Origin: Pseudomonadota bacterium
GTDB taxonomy: Bacteria; Pseudomonadota; Gammaproteobacteria; Steroidobacterales; Woeseiaceae
Direction: 5' to 3'
Assembly: GCA_022565135.1 (NCBI GenBank)
Contig: JADFKA010000010.1
Span: forward strand, 1-14,413
Length of the DNA: 14,413 bases
Within the stretch, counting starts at the first letter, position 1, and the number at the start of each line of letters is the position of its first letter. The translations under genes and the position numbers were made by a program. The notes beneath the pieces are model-generated. The model searched no databases. It was not told the DNA's origin and was given only the letters and a program-made list of their open reading frames with translations. Below are positions 1 through 7,601 of this stretch, piece after piece.

Positions 1-1
1 G

Positions 2-1810
2 AGCCAGGTCGAACGCATTGACTTGATTCGTGGCCGGGTGCGCGGCATTGACCTGCGTTCTCAGTCGTCGGTCATAAGCGTTATTTTGCGCGAAGATATT
101 CCTGCGACGGTTCGGTGGGACCTGGCTGTACGTAAGACCTTTGACCTCAGTCCGTTGACCGTGCGTGGTAGCGCGTCGCTGTCGGATACCTGGAAATCGA
201 TTGAATACAATGTTGGCCTCGTTTACCGGCGTTTTCGTTCGAGCGAATCCGGCGTCGAGGACATCTATGATCCGTCGGGCACGTTGCTTGAAGCCCGTCT
301 CGAAGAGGACTCCAGGCAGGGCGATGCGAGTTTTGCCAACTTCAACATGCTGACCTGGATTGGCGAGACGCTTATCACCGCAAATACGCGGTTCGGCGCA
401 ATCAAATTTGAGGAGACCCTGGACTCAGTGGTTGCGCCAGAGGCGCCGGGTGCGCAAAGCGATGACTTCTTCGTCGACACCGGTGACGAGAAACAGTTCG
501 AAATTGGTGTTGACGCTGAACGCAGACTTGGTTCAGACCTTCTCGGCAAGGCGATACTGCTCTACACGCGTGACGATGAGGACGCGACGTCGGCACAAAA
601 TCGAATCGACAGTGCTGGTGCGCTGGAGTTTATTCGTTTTGCCGATAGCAATGTCGTCCAATCGGAGGCAATTTTGCGTTTGGAATTCGACTGGGCCGGC
701 TGGGAGAATCATGCCGTCAATTTTGACATCGAGGCGGCGAGCAATGTCATCGATGCTGAACTCGTGCAAACCGTCGACACGGGATCGGGTCCAGTCGTGG
801 TTCCCGTGCCCGGAGCCAACACACGCGCCGAAGAAGAACGCTTTGAGTTTCTGCTGAGCGATACGTGGTTTCATGGTGTGCTTGAGGTTGGTTACGGCAT
901 CGGCGGAGAGGCGTCCACGATCAGCCAATCTGGCGATGCGACGAATAAGCGCAGTTTCACATTCCTCAAACCGAACCTGTCGGTGGCGTACTCACCGACG
1001 CAAGAACGGCAGACGCGTCTGCGCCTGGGGCGGGAAGTGTCACAGCTGGACTTCTCCGACTTTGTCAGTTCCACAGTGTTCCAGGACGACGACCTCGCGC
1101 TCGGCAACCCGGACCTGTCACCAGAATCGACCTGGGTTGCCGAACTCAGCGAAGAACGCCGCTTTGGCGAACTCGGCGTTTTCAAGATCACGCTGTTCTA
1201 CCACTGGATTACCGACGTCGAAGATTTGCTGCCGGTAAGAATTCCGCCGCCAATTGATGCGCTGTCCGAGGTGCCCGGCAACATCGGTTCCGGTGAACGC
1301 TGGGGTGCGCTGCTGGAAACGACCATACCGCTCGATCGTCTGGGCCTGACCGGGGCGCGGCTCGATATCGAGGCTCGCCTGCAGGATTCCAGGGTGACGG
1401 ACCCCGTCACCGGCGAAGATCGTGTGTTGTCGGGCGAGGGCGATGTTCGCAAGCCGTTGTCGCTAGACAATGAGAATCGTTACGCGTTTGCCGTGGATTT
1501 CCGGCAGGACCTCGAGGCGGCGCGCGTCGCCTGGGGCTGGAACCTGCGTAAACGTGGCAACCGCTTCGAATTCAAGGTCGATGAACTGGTTGAGCACGAA
1601 GACGGGCTTGAAGCGAATGTGTTTGTGGAAACGACGCGCTGGTGGGGACTCAAAATACGTTTCGATGCCCTGAACCTGGCCGATTTCCATCAATTCAGAT
1701 ATCGCGACATCTATACGGACGAGCGCGAACTATCGCCGCTCGACAGGATTGAGATTCGAGACCGCACTGATGGAGTGCGCGTTCGGTTGACGCTGGCCGG
1801 ATCCTTCTGA
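2..1810 (+). CDS. TonB-dependent outer-membrane receptor, C-terminal part (5' end cut by window)
   Basis: The reading frame is already open at base 2, so the start, signal peptide and most of the plug lie upstream; 602 residues remain. The first residues read QVERIDLIRG followed by GIDLRSQ, the end of a TonB-receptor plug domain (family pattern VERIxVIRG...G). The rest is long, rich in alternating polar and aromatic residues as in a 22-strand barrel, and has the usual late-barrel motif LGNPDLSPES near bases 1098-1127. It ends in a terminal Phe (LTLAGSF), the normal outer-membrane insertion signal. It should import a siderophore, sugar or aromatic ligand across the outer membrane using TonB energy; the substrate cannot be read from the sequence. 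A 112-base gap with no clear terminator separates it from the cupin gene, so co-transcription is possible. An internal Met/Leu start at base 23 is not the real start because the plug motif begins before it. Confidence 0.88.
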   Translation, partial: SQVERIDLIRGRVRGIDLRSQSSVISVILREDIPATVRWDLAVRKTFDLSPLTVRGSASLSDTWKSIEYNVGLVYRRFRSSESGVEDIYDPSGTLLEARLEEDSRQGDASFANFNMLTWIGETLITANTRFGAIKFEETLDSVVAPEAPGAQSDDFFVDTGDEKQFEIGVDAERRLGSDLLGKAILLYTRDDEDATSAQNRIDSAGALEFIRFADSNVVQSEAILRLEFDWAGWENHAVNFDIEAASNVIDAELVQTVDTGSGPVVVPVPGANTRAEEERFEFLLSDTWFHGVLEVGYGIGGEASTISQSGDATNKRSFTFLKPNLSVAYSPTQERQTRLRLGREVSQLDFSDFVSSTVFQDDDLALGNPDLSPESTWVAELSEERRFGELGVFKITLFYHWITDVEDLLPVRIPPPIDALSEVPGNIGSGERWGALLETTIPLDRLGLTGARLDIEARLQDSRVTDPVTGEDRVLSGEGDVRKPLSLDNENRYAFAVDFRQDLEAARVAWGWNLRKRGNRFEFKVDELVEHEDGLEANVFVETTRWWGLKIRFDALNLADFHQFRYRDIYTDERELSPLDRIEIRDRTDGVRVRLTLAGSF

Positions 1811-1826
1811 ACATGAATGGATGCGG

Positions 1827-1867
1827 TTGAAACGGTGTCCAGAGAAACTGATATGCCGCGCTAGAAT
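1827..1867 (+). promoter_or_regulatory. Possible promoter region ahead of the catabolic genes
   Basis: The 112-base gap between the receptor and the cupin gene contains TTGAAA (1827-1832), a -35-like hexamer, 17 bases before GATATG (1850-1855). A better -10-like TAGAAT lies at 1862-1867 but has no good -35 at normal distance. The match is weak and only suggests that transcription could restart here. Confidence 0.25.
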
Positions 1868-1922
1868 ACGTTAGAGTGGCCGCCGCAAAAAAAATAGCAT
1901 TTTCTGTACCCGGGGTGAGCAA

Positions 1923-3053
1923 ATGAAAAAAGACGCGATTGTCTCCGAAGACATTGTCAAGAAGTTCGCCAAAGAAATAGAAACCCCCTATACGCGCTGG
2001 GTCAAGGCCGAGGGCCTCGACATCATCGACGGCATCTACGTACCTGACCTGAATGATGTAGCGTTGAAGCCATGGCCGCGGCGCAATGGTCACGGTGTCT
2101 TCATTAATCACGACGCTTCGCGTACGTCGAACGACTGTTACGTCTGCGAGATTGATAACGGCGACGAGCTAGCGCCGCAGCGACAACTTTACGAAGAAAT
2201 GATCATGATCCTGAGCGGTCACGGCTCGACGACGGTTTGGAATGACGCCGGGCAGAGAGTTTCCTTCGAATGGCAGGCTGGCGCGCTGTTTGCGATTCCG
2301 GTCAATGCCTGGCATCAGCATTTCAATGGTTCGGGCGACGAAAAGGTGCGATTTGTCGCTGTAACCAATCTGCCGCCGATAATGAACGTGTTCGAGGAAC
2401 CCGAGTTTATTTTCAATACAGGGTATGATTTCAAGACGCGATTCTCCGGCGAGCCCGACTATTTCGCGCCGAGAAATGATGTCAGCGGCTTATTGCTTGA
2501 GAGCAACTTCGTGTCGGACGCGGTCAGCCTGCCACTGATTGAAGCCAAAGAGCGCGGAGCCGGTGGGGGCCACATCCGCTTTAACTTTGCGAAGAGTTCA
2601 ATGAACGGCCACATCTCGCAATTTCCCGTGGGCACCTACAAAAAAGCGCATGCGCACGGCCCCGGGGCACACGTAATTGTTCTGGCCGGTCAAGGCTACT
2701 CGCTCATGTGGCCGGAGGGTGAGGAGCCGACGCGCTACGAATGGAAAGCCGGCACCATGATTACGCCGCCGAATATGTGGTACCACCAGCACTTCAATAC
2801 CGGTGATGCACCGGCTCGCTACCTTGCGTTCAAGTACGAAGGGGTCGCGATTCGAAACTCACAGGGCGTGCCGAAGGCGTGGATCAGTCGTCGTATCGGC
2901 GGGCACCAGATCGATTACGCCGATGAGAGCGAGGTAGTGCGCACGATGTTTGCCAAGGCGCTCGCGGAGCAAGGGCGTGAATCACAAATGGCTGACCCTT
3001 ACGAGCACGAAAAGGAATCGTTGCCGCCGCTGCCAGAGGCACGCCAGATCTAA
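1923..3053 (+). CDS. Bicupin protein, possible dioxygenase (gentisate-dioxygenase-like fold)
   Basis: A 376-residue cytoplasmic protein with two cupin domains, roughly residues 70-150 and 220-305; no signal peptide. The C-terminal cupin has HAH (243, 245), a His at 250 where cupins usually have Glu, and the second motif GTMITPPNMWYHQHFN with His288: a full set of candidate metal ligands, all His. The N-terminal cupin keeps motif 2 (GALFAIPVNAWHQHFN, His131) but has QRQ (86-88) instead of HxH, followed by Glu92. Two-domain cupins of this size include gentisate and 1-hydroxy-2-naphthoate ring-cleavage dioxygenases, and the neighbouring ligK and ligJ homologs suggest an aromatic or ring-fission substrate. 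Isomerase or non-catalytic roles are not excluded. The ATG start has a GGGGTGAG ribosome site 4 bases upstream. It is the first gene of a same-strand series reaching 11127. Confidence 0.75.
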   Translation: MKKDAIVSEDIVKKFAKEIETPYTRWVKAEGLDIIDGIYVPDLNDVALKPWPRRNGHGVFINHDASRTSNDCYVCEIDNGDELAPQRQLYEEMIMILSGHGSTTVWNDAGQRVSFEWQAGALFAIPVNAWHQHFNGSGDEKVRFVAVTNLPPIMNVFEEPEFIFNTGYDFKTRFSGEPDYFAPRNDVSGLLLESNFVSDAVSLPLIEAKERGAGGGHIRFNFAKSSMNGHISQFPVGTYKKAHAHGPGAHVIVLAGQGYSLMWPEGEEPTRYEWKAGTMITPPNMWYHQHFNTGDAPARYLAFKYEGVAIRNSQGVPKAWISRRIGGHQIDYADESEVVRTMFAKALAEQGRESQMADPYEHEKESLPPLPEARQI

Positions 3054-3142
3054 TTCAATGTCGTAAGGTTCGCGCCTTCCACAGATTTGCCCGCGTTAGA
3101 GGTGGCTGCTAAAGTCAAAAAAAGCAGCTCTAAATTCGATGC

Positions 3143-3147
3143 AGGAG
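3143..3147 (+). promoter_or_regulatory. Ribosome binding site AGGAG that favours a TTG start
   Basis: AGGAG lies 6 bases before TTG at 3154. The in-frame ATG at 3139 has no purine-rich site in front of it and itself overlaps this motif. The spacing therefore favours TTG as the dehydrogenase start. Confidence 0.55.
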
Positions 3148-3153
3148 AATGCT

Positions 3154-4257
3154 TTGTCACAGAAAGTCGTTGCGGCGGTACGAACCGGCGCGCACAAAAC
3201 CGAGTTCCGCGAGTACCCGATGCCCGAGATTCCGGTTGACGGCGCACTGGTTAAAATGGAAGTCGCGGGCATTTGCGGCACGGATGTCAAATTCTATGCA
3301 AATCCTCCGATCGATGATCCGGTTATCATGGGTCACGAGAATATCGGTTACATCGACAAGATCGGAAAACAGTTTCAGGACCGCAAGAATGTCAAGGAAG
3401 GCGACCTGGTCTTCATCGAGCATTATGTGCCGTGTTTCGCATGTAAATGGTGCCACAAGGGCGAATACCGTCTCTGTAACGCCACTGATTGGCGCAAGAA
3501 TCCGGAGGCGTTGCGATACGGTTACACGTCTGCACTGCGTCCGCCACATTTATGGGGCGGTTTTGCCCAGTACATGTACCTGCCGTGGAATGCCGTGCTG
3601 CACAAGGTGCCCGACACGATTTCGGCGGAACTTGCTGGCGTTGTGACACCGATGGCGAATGGTATTCAGTGGGCCTTGTTCGACTGTGGTGTGGGTTACG
3701 GTACCAGCGTGCTGATTCAGGGTCCCGGGCAACAAGGTATGTCGCAAGTGGTCGCGTGCCGACAGGCCGGAGCCTCTCTGATCATCGTCACTGGCACGAC
3801 CAAGGACAAGGTGCGGCTCGACGTCGCCAAGCGGCTCGGTGCCGATCACTTGATCAACGTCGACGAAGAGGATCCGCTGGAGCGTGTCATGGATATCACC
3901 GGCGGCGAGGGCGTCGACGTTGCACTCGATTGCACGGCCGGCGGCGGACTCACACCCTTGCTGTTCGGTATCGATGCGCTATGTCGCAAGGGTGGCACGA
4001 TTCTCGTGCAAGGCGAGGTGGCCACGTTCCCGGACTTTCCGTTGGGCAAGATCGCGAACAAGTACATCACAGTAAAAGCTGCCCGCGGCCACAATTATGA
4101 ATCGTGTGAGCTGGCGCTCAAACAGCTGGCCTCGGATCGGTTTCCTCTGGATCTGATTACGACACATCGTATGGGTCTCGAGCACACGGATAAGGCGATC
4201 AAGGCCGTCGGCGCCGCGCAGGATGTCATCCACGTTTCGCTACTGCCCTGGGAGTAA
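3154..4257 (+). CDS. Zinc-dependent medium-chain alcohol dehydrogenase family protein
   Basis: A 367-residue MDR-superfamily NAD(P)-dependent dehydrogenase (numbering from the TTG start). Catalytic zinc ligands are visible as Cys41 in ICGTD and His61-Glu62 in GHEN. The structural zinc site is complete, with Cys94, Cys97, Cys100 and Cys108 in the C-x2-C-x2-C-x7-C spacing. A Rossmann dinucleotide site follows (GPGQQG), then a typical C-terminal segment. It would oxidise an alcohol or reduce a carbonyl; the substrate is unknown. Between a bicupin and a LigK/LigJ pair, a role in making or handling a ring-cleavage intermediate is a reasonable inference. In the protocatechuate 4,5-pathway the semialdehyde dehydrogenase LigC belongs to a different family. 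The start could instead be ATG 3139, five codons earlier; TTG is chosen for its AGGAG. It is 100 bases after the cupin gene and 39 bases before ligK. Confidence 0.85.
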   Translation: MSQKVVAAVRTGAHKTEFREYPMPEIPVDGALVKMEVAGICGTDVKFYANPPIDDPVIMGHENIGYIDKIGKQFQDRKNVKEGDLVFIEHYVPCFACKWCHKGEYRLCNATDWRKNPEALRYGYTSALRPPHLWGGFAQYMYLPWNAVLHKVPDTISAELAGVVTPMANGIQWALFDCGVGYGTSVLIQGPGQQGMSQVVACRQAGASLIIVTGTTKDKVRLDVAKRLGADHLINVDEEDPLERVMDITGGEGVDVALDCTAGGGLTPLLFGIDALCRKGGTILVQGEVATFPDFPLGKIANKYITVKAARGHNYESCELALKQLASDRFPLDLITTHRMGLEHTDKAIKAVGAAQDVIHVSLLPWE

Positions 4258-4296
4258 TCGCCGCTCTGAATCAGCGTCAAGTAAGGAGCGACCCCG

Positions 4297-4986
4297 ATGG
4301 GCGTAGTCATTGAAAACATTTCCCGCGTAGATGCCGGGCTCGTCAAACAGTTCGCCGAGTTGGGTGTTGCCACTGTGCACGAAGCGCAAGCGCGAAAGGG
4401 ATTGCTGGCGTCGTATATGCGGCCGATCTTTGCCGGCAGGCGGGTGGCCGGTACGGCGATAACCGTTTCCGTGCCGGCCGGCGATAACTGGATGATCCAC
4501 GTCGCCGTTGAACAATGCCAAGAGGGCGACATCATGGTCGTCGCGCCGACGTCACCGTGCAGCGACGGTTACTTTGGCGACCTGTTGGCGACGTCATTCA
4601 TGGCGCACGGCATCCACGCGCTGATCATCGATGCCGGAATTCGCGATGTGGCCGAATTGACGAGCATGGACTTCCCGGTCTGGTCCAGGTGCATCTCGGC
4701 GCAGGGCACAGTCAAAGAAACGCTCGGCAGCGTGAACATTCCGATCGTCTGTGCGAATCAACAGGTCCACCCGGGGGACCTTGTGCTCGCCGATGACGAC
4801 GGTGTCGTCATTGTGCGCCGTGACGAAGCATCCCGGGTGCTCGAGAAATCGCTTGAGCGTGAGCAACGTGAAACCGAGGTCCGTGTCCGTTACAGCAACG
4901 GCGAATTGGGCCTGGACATCAACAACATGCGTCCGCGGCTCGCCCAAAAAGGTCTGCAGTACGTGTCCGGATCAGCCGAAGAATAG
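4297..4986 (+). CDS. ligK: 4-carboxy-4-hydroxy-2-oxoadipate aldolase (LigK/ProA type, RraA-like fold)
   Basis: A 229-residue protein of the class II HMG/CHA aldolase family. It splits 4-carboxy-4-hydroxy-2-oxoadipate into pyruvate and oxaloacetate, and family members also decarboxylate oxaloacetate. The family's D-x20-R-D motif is exact: Asp95 in GYFGDLLA and Arg116-Asp117 in GIRDVAE, which bind the divalent metal and substrate. Other segments match the LigK pattern as I recall it: VATVHEAQ, RPIFAGRRVAGTA, GDNWMIHVA, APTSPCSDGYFGD and QGTVKETLGSVN. RraA itself (a ribonuclease E regulator) shares the fold, but this motif set and the adjacent ligJ favour the aldolase. The ATG has GTAAGGAG 8 bases upstream. 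ligJ starts 37 bases after its stop, so the last two pathway steps are adjacent and probably co-transcribed. Length fits the family. Confidence 0.92.
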   Translation: MGVVIENISRVDAGLVKQFAELGVATVHEAQARKGLLASYMRPIFAGRRVAGTAITVSVPAGDNWMIHVAVEQCQEGDIMVVAPTSPCSDGYFGDLLATSFMAHGIHALIIDAGIRDVAELTSMDFPVWSRCISAQGTVKETLGSVNIPIVCANQQVHPGDLVLADDDGVVIVRRDEASRVLEKSLEREQRETEVRVRYSNGELGLDINNMRPRLAQKGLQYVSGSAEE

Positions 4987-5023
4987 CCGGCACCATGAAC
5001 GTGCGATCGCGGGAGACTTACAG

Positions 5024-6046
5024 ATGATCATCGATTGCCACGGCCATTACACGACGGCGCCGCAGCAGCTCCAGGCCTATCGCGATGCGCAGGTCGCGCA
5101 CTTCGACGATCCCAACAAGCCGCGGCCCGAGCTGCAAGACATCAGTGATGATGAGATTCGCGAAACTATAGAAAACAATCAGCTGAAAGCACTGCAGGAT
5201 CGCGGCGCCGACATGACGATCTTCTCGCCGAAGGCGTCGGCGATGGCGCACCACATCGGCGATGAAGCCGTGTCAAAAACATGGACCCGAATCAACAACG
5301 ACACAATCCACCGCGTCACGCAGTTATTTCCCGACCAATTCATCGGCGTCTGCCAGCTGCCGCAGTCCGTTGGCATACCGATTGGCAACAGCGTCGACGA
5401 ACTCACGCGCTGCGTCAATGAACTCGGATTTGTCGGCTGTAATCTTAATCCGGACCCTTCCGGTGGTCGATGGACCGGACCGCCGCTGACTGACAGAGCG
5501 TGGTATCCGTTTTTCGAAGCGATGGTCGAACTCGATGTCCCGGCGATGATCCATGTCTCGAGTTCCTGCAATCCCAATTTCCATGCGACCGGAGCGCACT
5601 ACATCAACGCAGATACGACGGCGTTCATGCAGTTTCTTCAGGGCGACCTGTTCGGCGACTTCCCCGATTTGCGACTTATCATCCCGCACGGTGGTGGAGC
5701 CGTGCCTTATCACTGGGGGCGTTATCGCGGTCTGGCCGACATGCTGGGCAAGCCGCTGTTGACCGAACACATCATGAAGAACGTGTATTTCGATACCTGC
5801 GTATATCATCAACCTGGCATCGATCTGCTGTTTCGCGTGATCGATATCGACAATATATTGTTCGCGTCGGAAATGTTCGGCGCCGTCAAAGGTGTGGACC
5901 GCGAGACGGGTCATTACTTTGATGACACCAAGCGTTACATCGATGCGTTGCAACTTTCCGATGCTGGCCAACACAAGGTGTTCGAAGCCAACGCCAGGCG
6001 CGTTTTCCCGCGGCTCGACGCGCAGCTCAAAGCGAAAGGGCGTTAA
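5024..6046 (+). CDS. ligJ: 4-oxalomesaconate hydratase (LigJ type, amidohydrolase superfamily)
   Basis: A 340-residue cytoplasmic enzyme that hydrates 4-oxalomesaconate to 4-carboxy-4-hydroxy-2-oxoadipate, the substrate of the preceding LigK. The N terminus MIIDCHGHYTT gives the zinc ligands His6 and His8; further ligands are His177 (AMIHVSSS) and Glu283 (FASEMFGA). These correspond to the zinc site I recall for Sphingobium LigJ, shifted by one residue. Other LigJ segments are clear: DDEIRETIE, NLNPDPSGG, NADTTAFMQ, PHGGGAVPYHWGR, VYFDTCVYHQPG and TGHYFDDTKRYI. Start: ATG 5024 with GGGAG 8 bases upstream; the open frame extends back to 4751, but that part overlaps ligK in another frame and is not homologous. 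The next gene, an exported HEAT-repeat protein, begins 6 bases after the stop, so the catabolic genes run straight into the envelope genes. Confidence 0.94.
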   Translation: MIIDCHGHYTTAPQQLQAYRDAQVAHFDDPNKPRPELQDISDDEIRETIENNQLKALQDRGADMTIFSPKASAMAHHIGDEAVSKTWTRINNDTIHRVTQLFPDQFIGVCQLPQSVGIPIGNSVDELTRCVNELGFVGCNLNPDPSGGRWTGPPLTDRAWYPFFEAMVELDVPAMIHVSSSCNPNFHATGAHYINADTTAFMQFLQGDLFGDFPDLRLIIPHGGGAVPYHWGRYRGLADMLGKPLLTEHIMKNVYFDTCVYHQPGIDLLFRVIDIDNILFASEMFGAVKGVDRETGHYFDDTKRYIDALQLSDAGQHKVFEANARRVFPRLDAQLKAKGR

Positions 6047-6052
6047 CCGCCG

Positions 6053-7600
6053 ATGAAGAGGATCTGCGCTTGTAACGGTGTTTTCCTGATCGTGCTGGTG
6101 AACATGGCGCTGGCCCAGAGCGTCGCAGGCCTGGAGTCCCTGGTCGATCGTCTCGAGCATCCGCTCTGGACCGCGAGGCTTGATGCCGCCCTGGCGATTG
6201 CTGCGGGCGGCCCGGCGGCGACCGACGCCATTCCCGCGCTGACGCGGACGCTCGACGACGTCAACATACAGGTTCGGCGCGCCGCCGTGCAGGCGCTCGC
6301 CGATGTTGGTGTCGGTTCCGCAGCAGCACTGCCCGGTCTCCTGCACGCACTCAGTGATGATGACTGGGTCGTCCGGCGCAGGGCGGCCTTGTCGTTCGAG
6401 GCCATGCCGGCGGGGGACGCGGTGACCGATATTCGCGAACTCCTGGCAAGTGAATCAATGGATGTCAGAACCTCGGCCGCGCTCGCACTATCGGGGCTCG
6501 CACCCGCAAGCCTCGAAGCGCTGCCTGAGCTGGTTGTCGCACTGGCGGCCGACGACTGGCAATTGCGCGCGGCGGCGGCGCACGCGCTTGGCGCATTGGG
6601 CCCGGATGGCCGGGCAGCGCTGCCAGCATTGGCGAGGGCGCTGCGCGATCGTGACTGGGGTGTCGCCGAGCAGGTTGTTGAGGCGCTGTCGCTGATCGGC
6701 GAACCGGCACTGCCGGTTCTGATCGAAGCGCTCTCCGACAAAAGTATCGCCGTGCGCTGGGGCGCGGTCCGGGCACTGGGTCGGATTGGTGCAGACGCCG
6801 GGATTGCGGTTCCGGCGATCGCTGGCTTGCTCGACGACTCGGTATTACAGGCACGCTGGGCGGCCGCAAGAGCGCTGTGGGCCATTGGCCCTGCCGCGGC
6901 CGGTGCTGCGCCAAGGCTCGTCGCTGCGCTTGACGATCCCAACTGGGTGGTTCGCTGGTCGTCAGCTCGGGCGCTCGGCGCGACGGCCGCCGAGCCACAT
7001 CTCGACGCAACTGTAACAGCCCTCGCGGTTGCACTAGAAGATCGCGATTCACGGGTTTGTGAAGCCGCCGCGTTCTCGCTCGAGCAATTAGGCACTGCGG
7101 CCATCGACGCGCTGCCGGCACTTGGTCGGGCGGCGACGGGTGCCGTTGGCTCGACCGACGAAAAAAGTAATTCGCCAGCTTGCCAGGTTATCGATGTCGG
7201 GCCGGCCGCCGAAGAGCTGTTGATGCAGAGTGGCTGGACCGTGCGCTGGGCGGCCGTTCGCGCGCTGGGCGTTGTCGGTCACGATGCAACCAGCGCACTG
7301 GCGCCTCTTAGCCTGGCAACTTTGGACGAGCATTGGCAGGTCCGCGGTGTCGCCGCACTCGCGATCGGGCAGTTCAAAAATCGTGCGACGCTGGCGGCGG
7401 TCGCGGCGATCACCACTACGCTGAACGACGAGCATGCAGCCGTGCGCAAGGCGGCGACAGTTGCGCTGGGAGAAATCGGGCCGACTGCGCGCACCGCATT
7501 AGTCGCGTTGCGCCGCGCTGCGAAAGATGAAGACGACGCGGTACGCGAAGCCGCGGCCGTCGCGATCGCCAATGTATTGGGTGATCCTCAGGAGGATTAA
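6053..7600 (+). CDS. Exported HEAT-repeat protein
   Basis: A 515-residue protein with a signal peptide (MKRICACNGV..., cleavage likely after Ala-Leu-Ala near residue 21), so the body should be periplasmic. The rest is about 13 tandem HEAT/PBS-lyase-type repeats of roughly 32-37 residues, with the recurring pattern D-x-x-W-x-V-R-x-x-A-A-x-A-L-G. Examples are at residues 104-119 (WVVRRRAAL), 168-183, 229-245 (IAVRWGAVRALG), 297-309 (NWVVRW), 395-408 (GWTVRWAAVRALG) and 428-440. A Ser/Asn-rich insert at about 361-380 interrupts the array. Such solenoids are protein-binding scaffolds; no catalytic site is visible. The start is 6 bases after ligJ, and its 3' end carries the AGGAGG that serves the next gene. 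It probably works with the SLH-like and FtsEX-like proteins downstream (inference from packing). Its partner is unknown. Confidence 0.85.
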   Translation: MKRICACNGVFLIVLVNMALAQSVAGLESLVDRLEHPLWTARLDAALAIAAGGPAATDAIPALTRTLDDVNIQVRRAAVQALADVGVGSAAALPGLLHALSDDDWVVRRRAALSFEAMPAGDAVTDIRELLASESMDVRTSAALALSGLAPASLEALPELVVALAADDWQLRAAAAHALGALGPDGRAALPALARALRDRDWGVAEQVVEALSLIGEPALPVLIEALSDKSIAVRWGAVRALGRIGADAGIAVPAIAGLLDDSVLQARWAAARALWAIGPAAAGAAPRLVAALDDPNWVVRWSSARALGATAAEPHLDATVTALAVALEDRDSRVCEAAAFSLEQLGTAAIDALPALGRAATGAVGSTDEKSNSPACQVIDVGPAAEELLMQSGWTVRWAAVRALGVVGHDATSALAPLSLATLDEHWQVRGVAALAIGQFKNRATLAAVAAITTTLNDEHAAVRKAATVALGEIGPTARTALVALRRAAKDEDDAVREAAAVAIANVLGDPQED

Positions 7601-7601
7601 C

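Noticed and set aside
1886..1903. AAAAT/ATTTT inverted repeat before the cupin gene
   Set aside because: Short AT-only stem; likely chance in an A-rich tract.
3102..3127. GCTGC/GCAGC inverted repeat before the dehydrogenase gene
   Set aside because: Only 5 bp of stem over a long A-rich loop and no T-run after it; not a credible terminator or operator.
4297..4986. RraA (ribonuclease E inhibitor) as the identity of the aldolase gene
   Set aside because: Same fold, but the D-x20-R-D motif, the 229-residue length and the adjacent ligJ favour LigK-type aldolase.
4751..5023. In-frame upstream extension of ligJ
   Set aside because: It overlaps ligK in another frame; ATG 5024 has a good ribosome site and gives the standard LigJ N terminus with His6 and His8.
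5324..6346. A 340-residue open frame on the minus strand over ligJ and the HEAT start
   Set aside because: It mirrors the strongly conserved ligJ coding frame and shows no recognisable domain.
6043..7104. A 353-residue open frame on the minus strand, antisense to the HEAT gene
   Set aside because: Its product is low-complexity Ala/Ser/Arg, as expected from the antisense of a repetitive GC-rich gene; no motif and no ribosome site.
7527..7601. In-frame upstream extension of the SLH-like gene
   Set aside because: It lies inside the HEAT gene; ATG 7602 has AGGAGG at 6 bases and begins a proper signal sequence.
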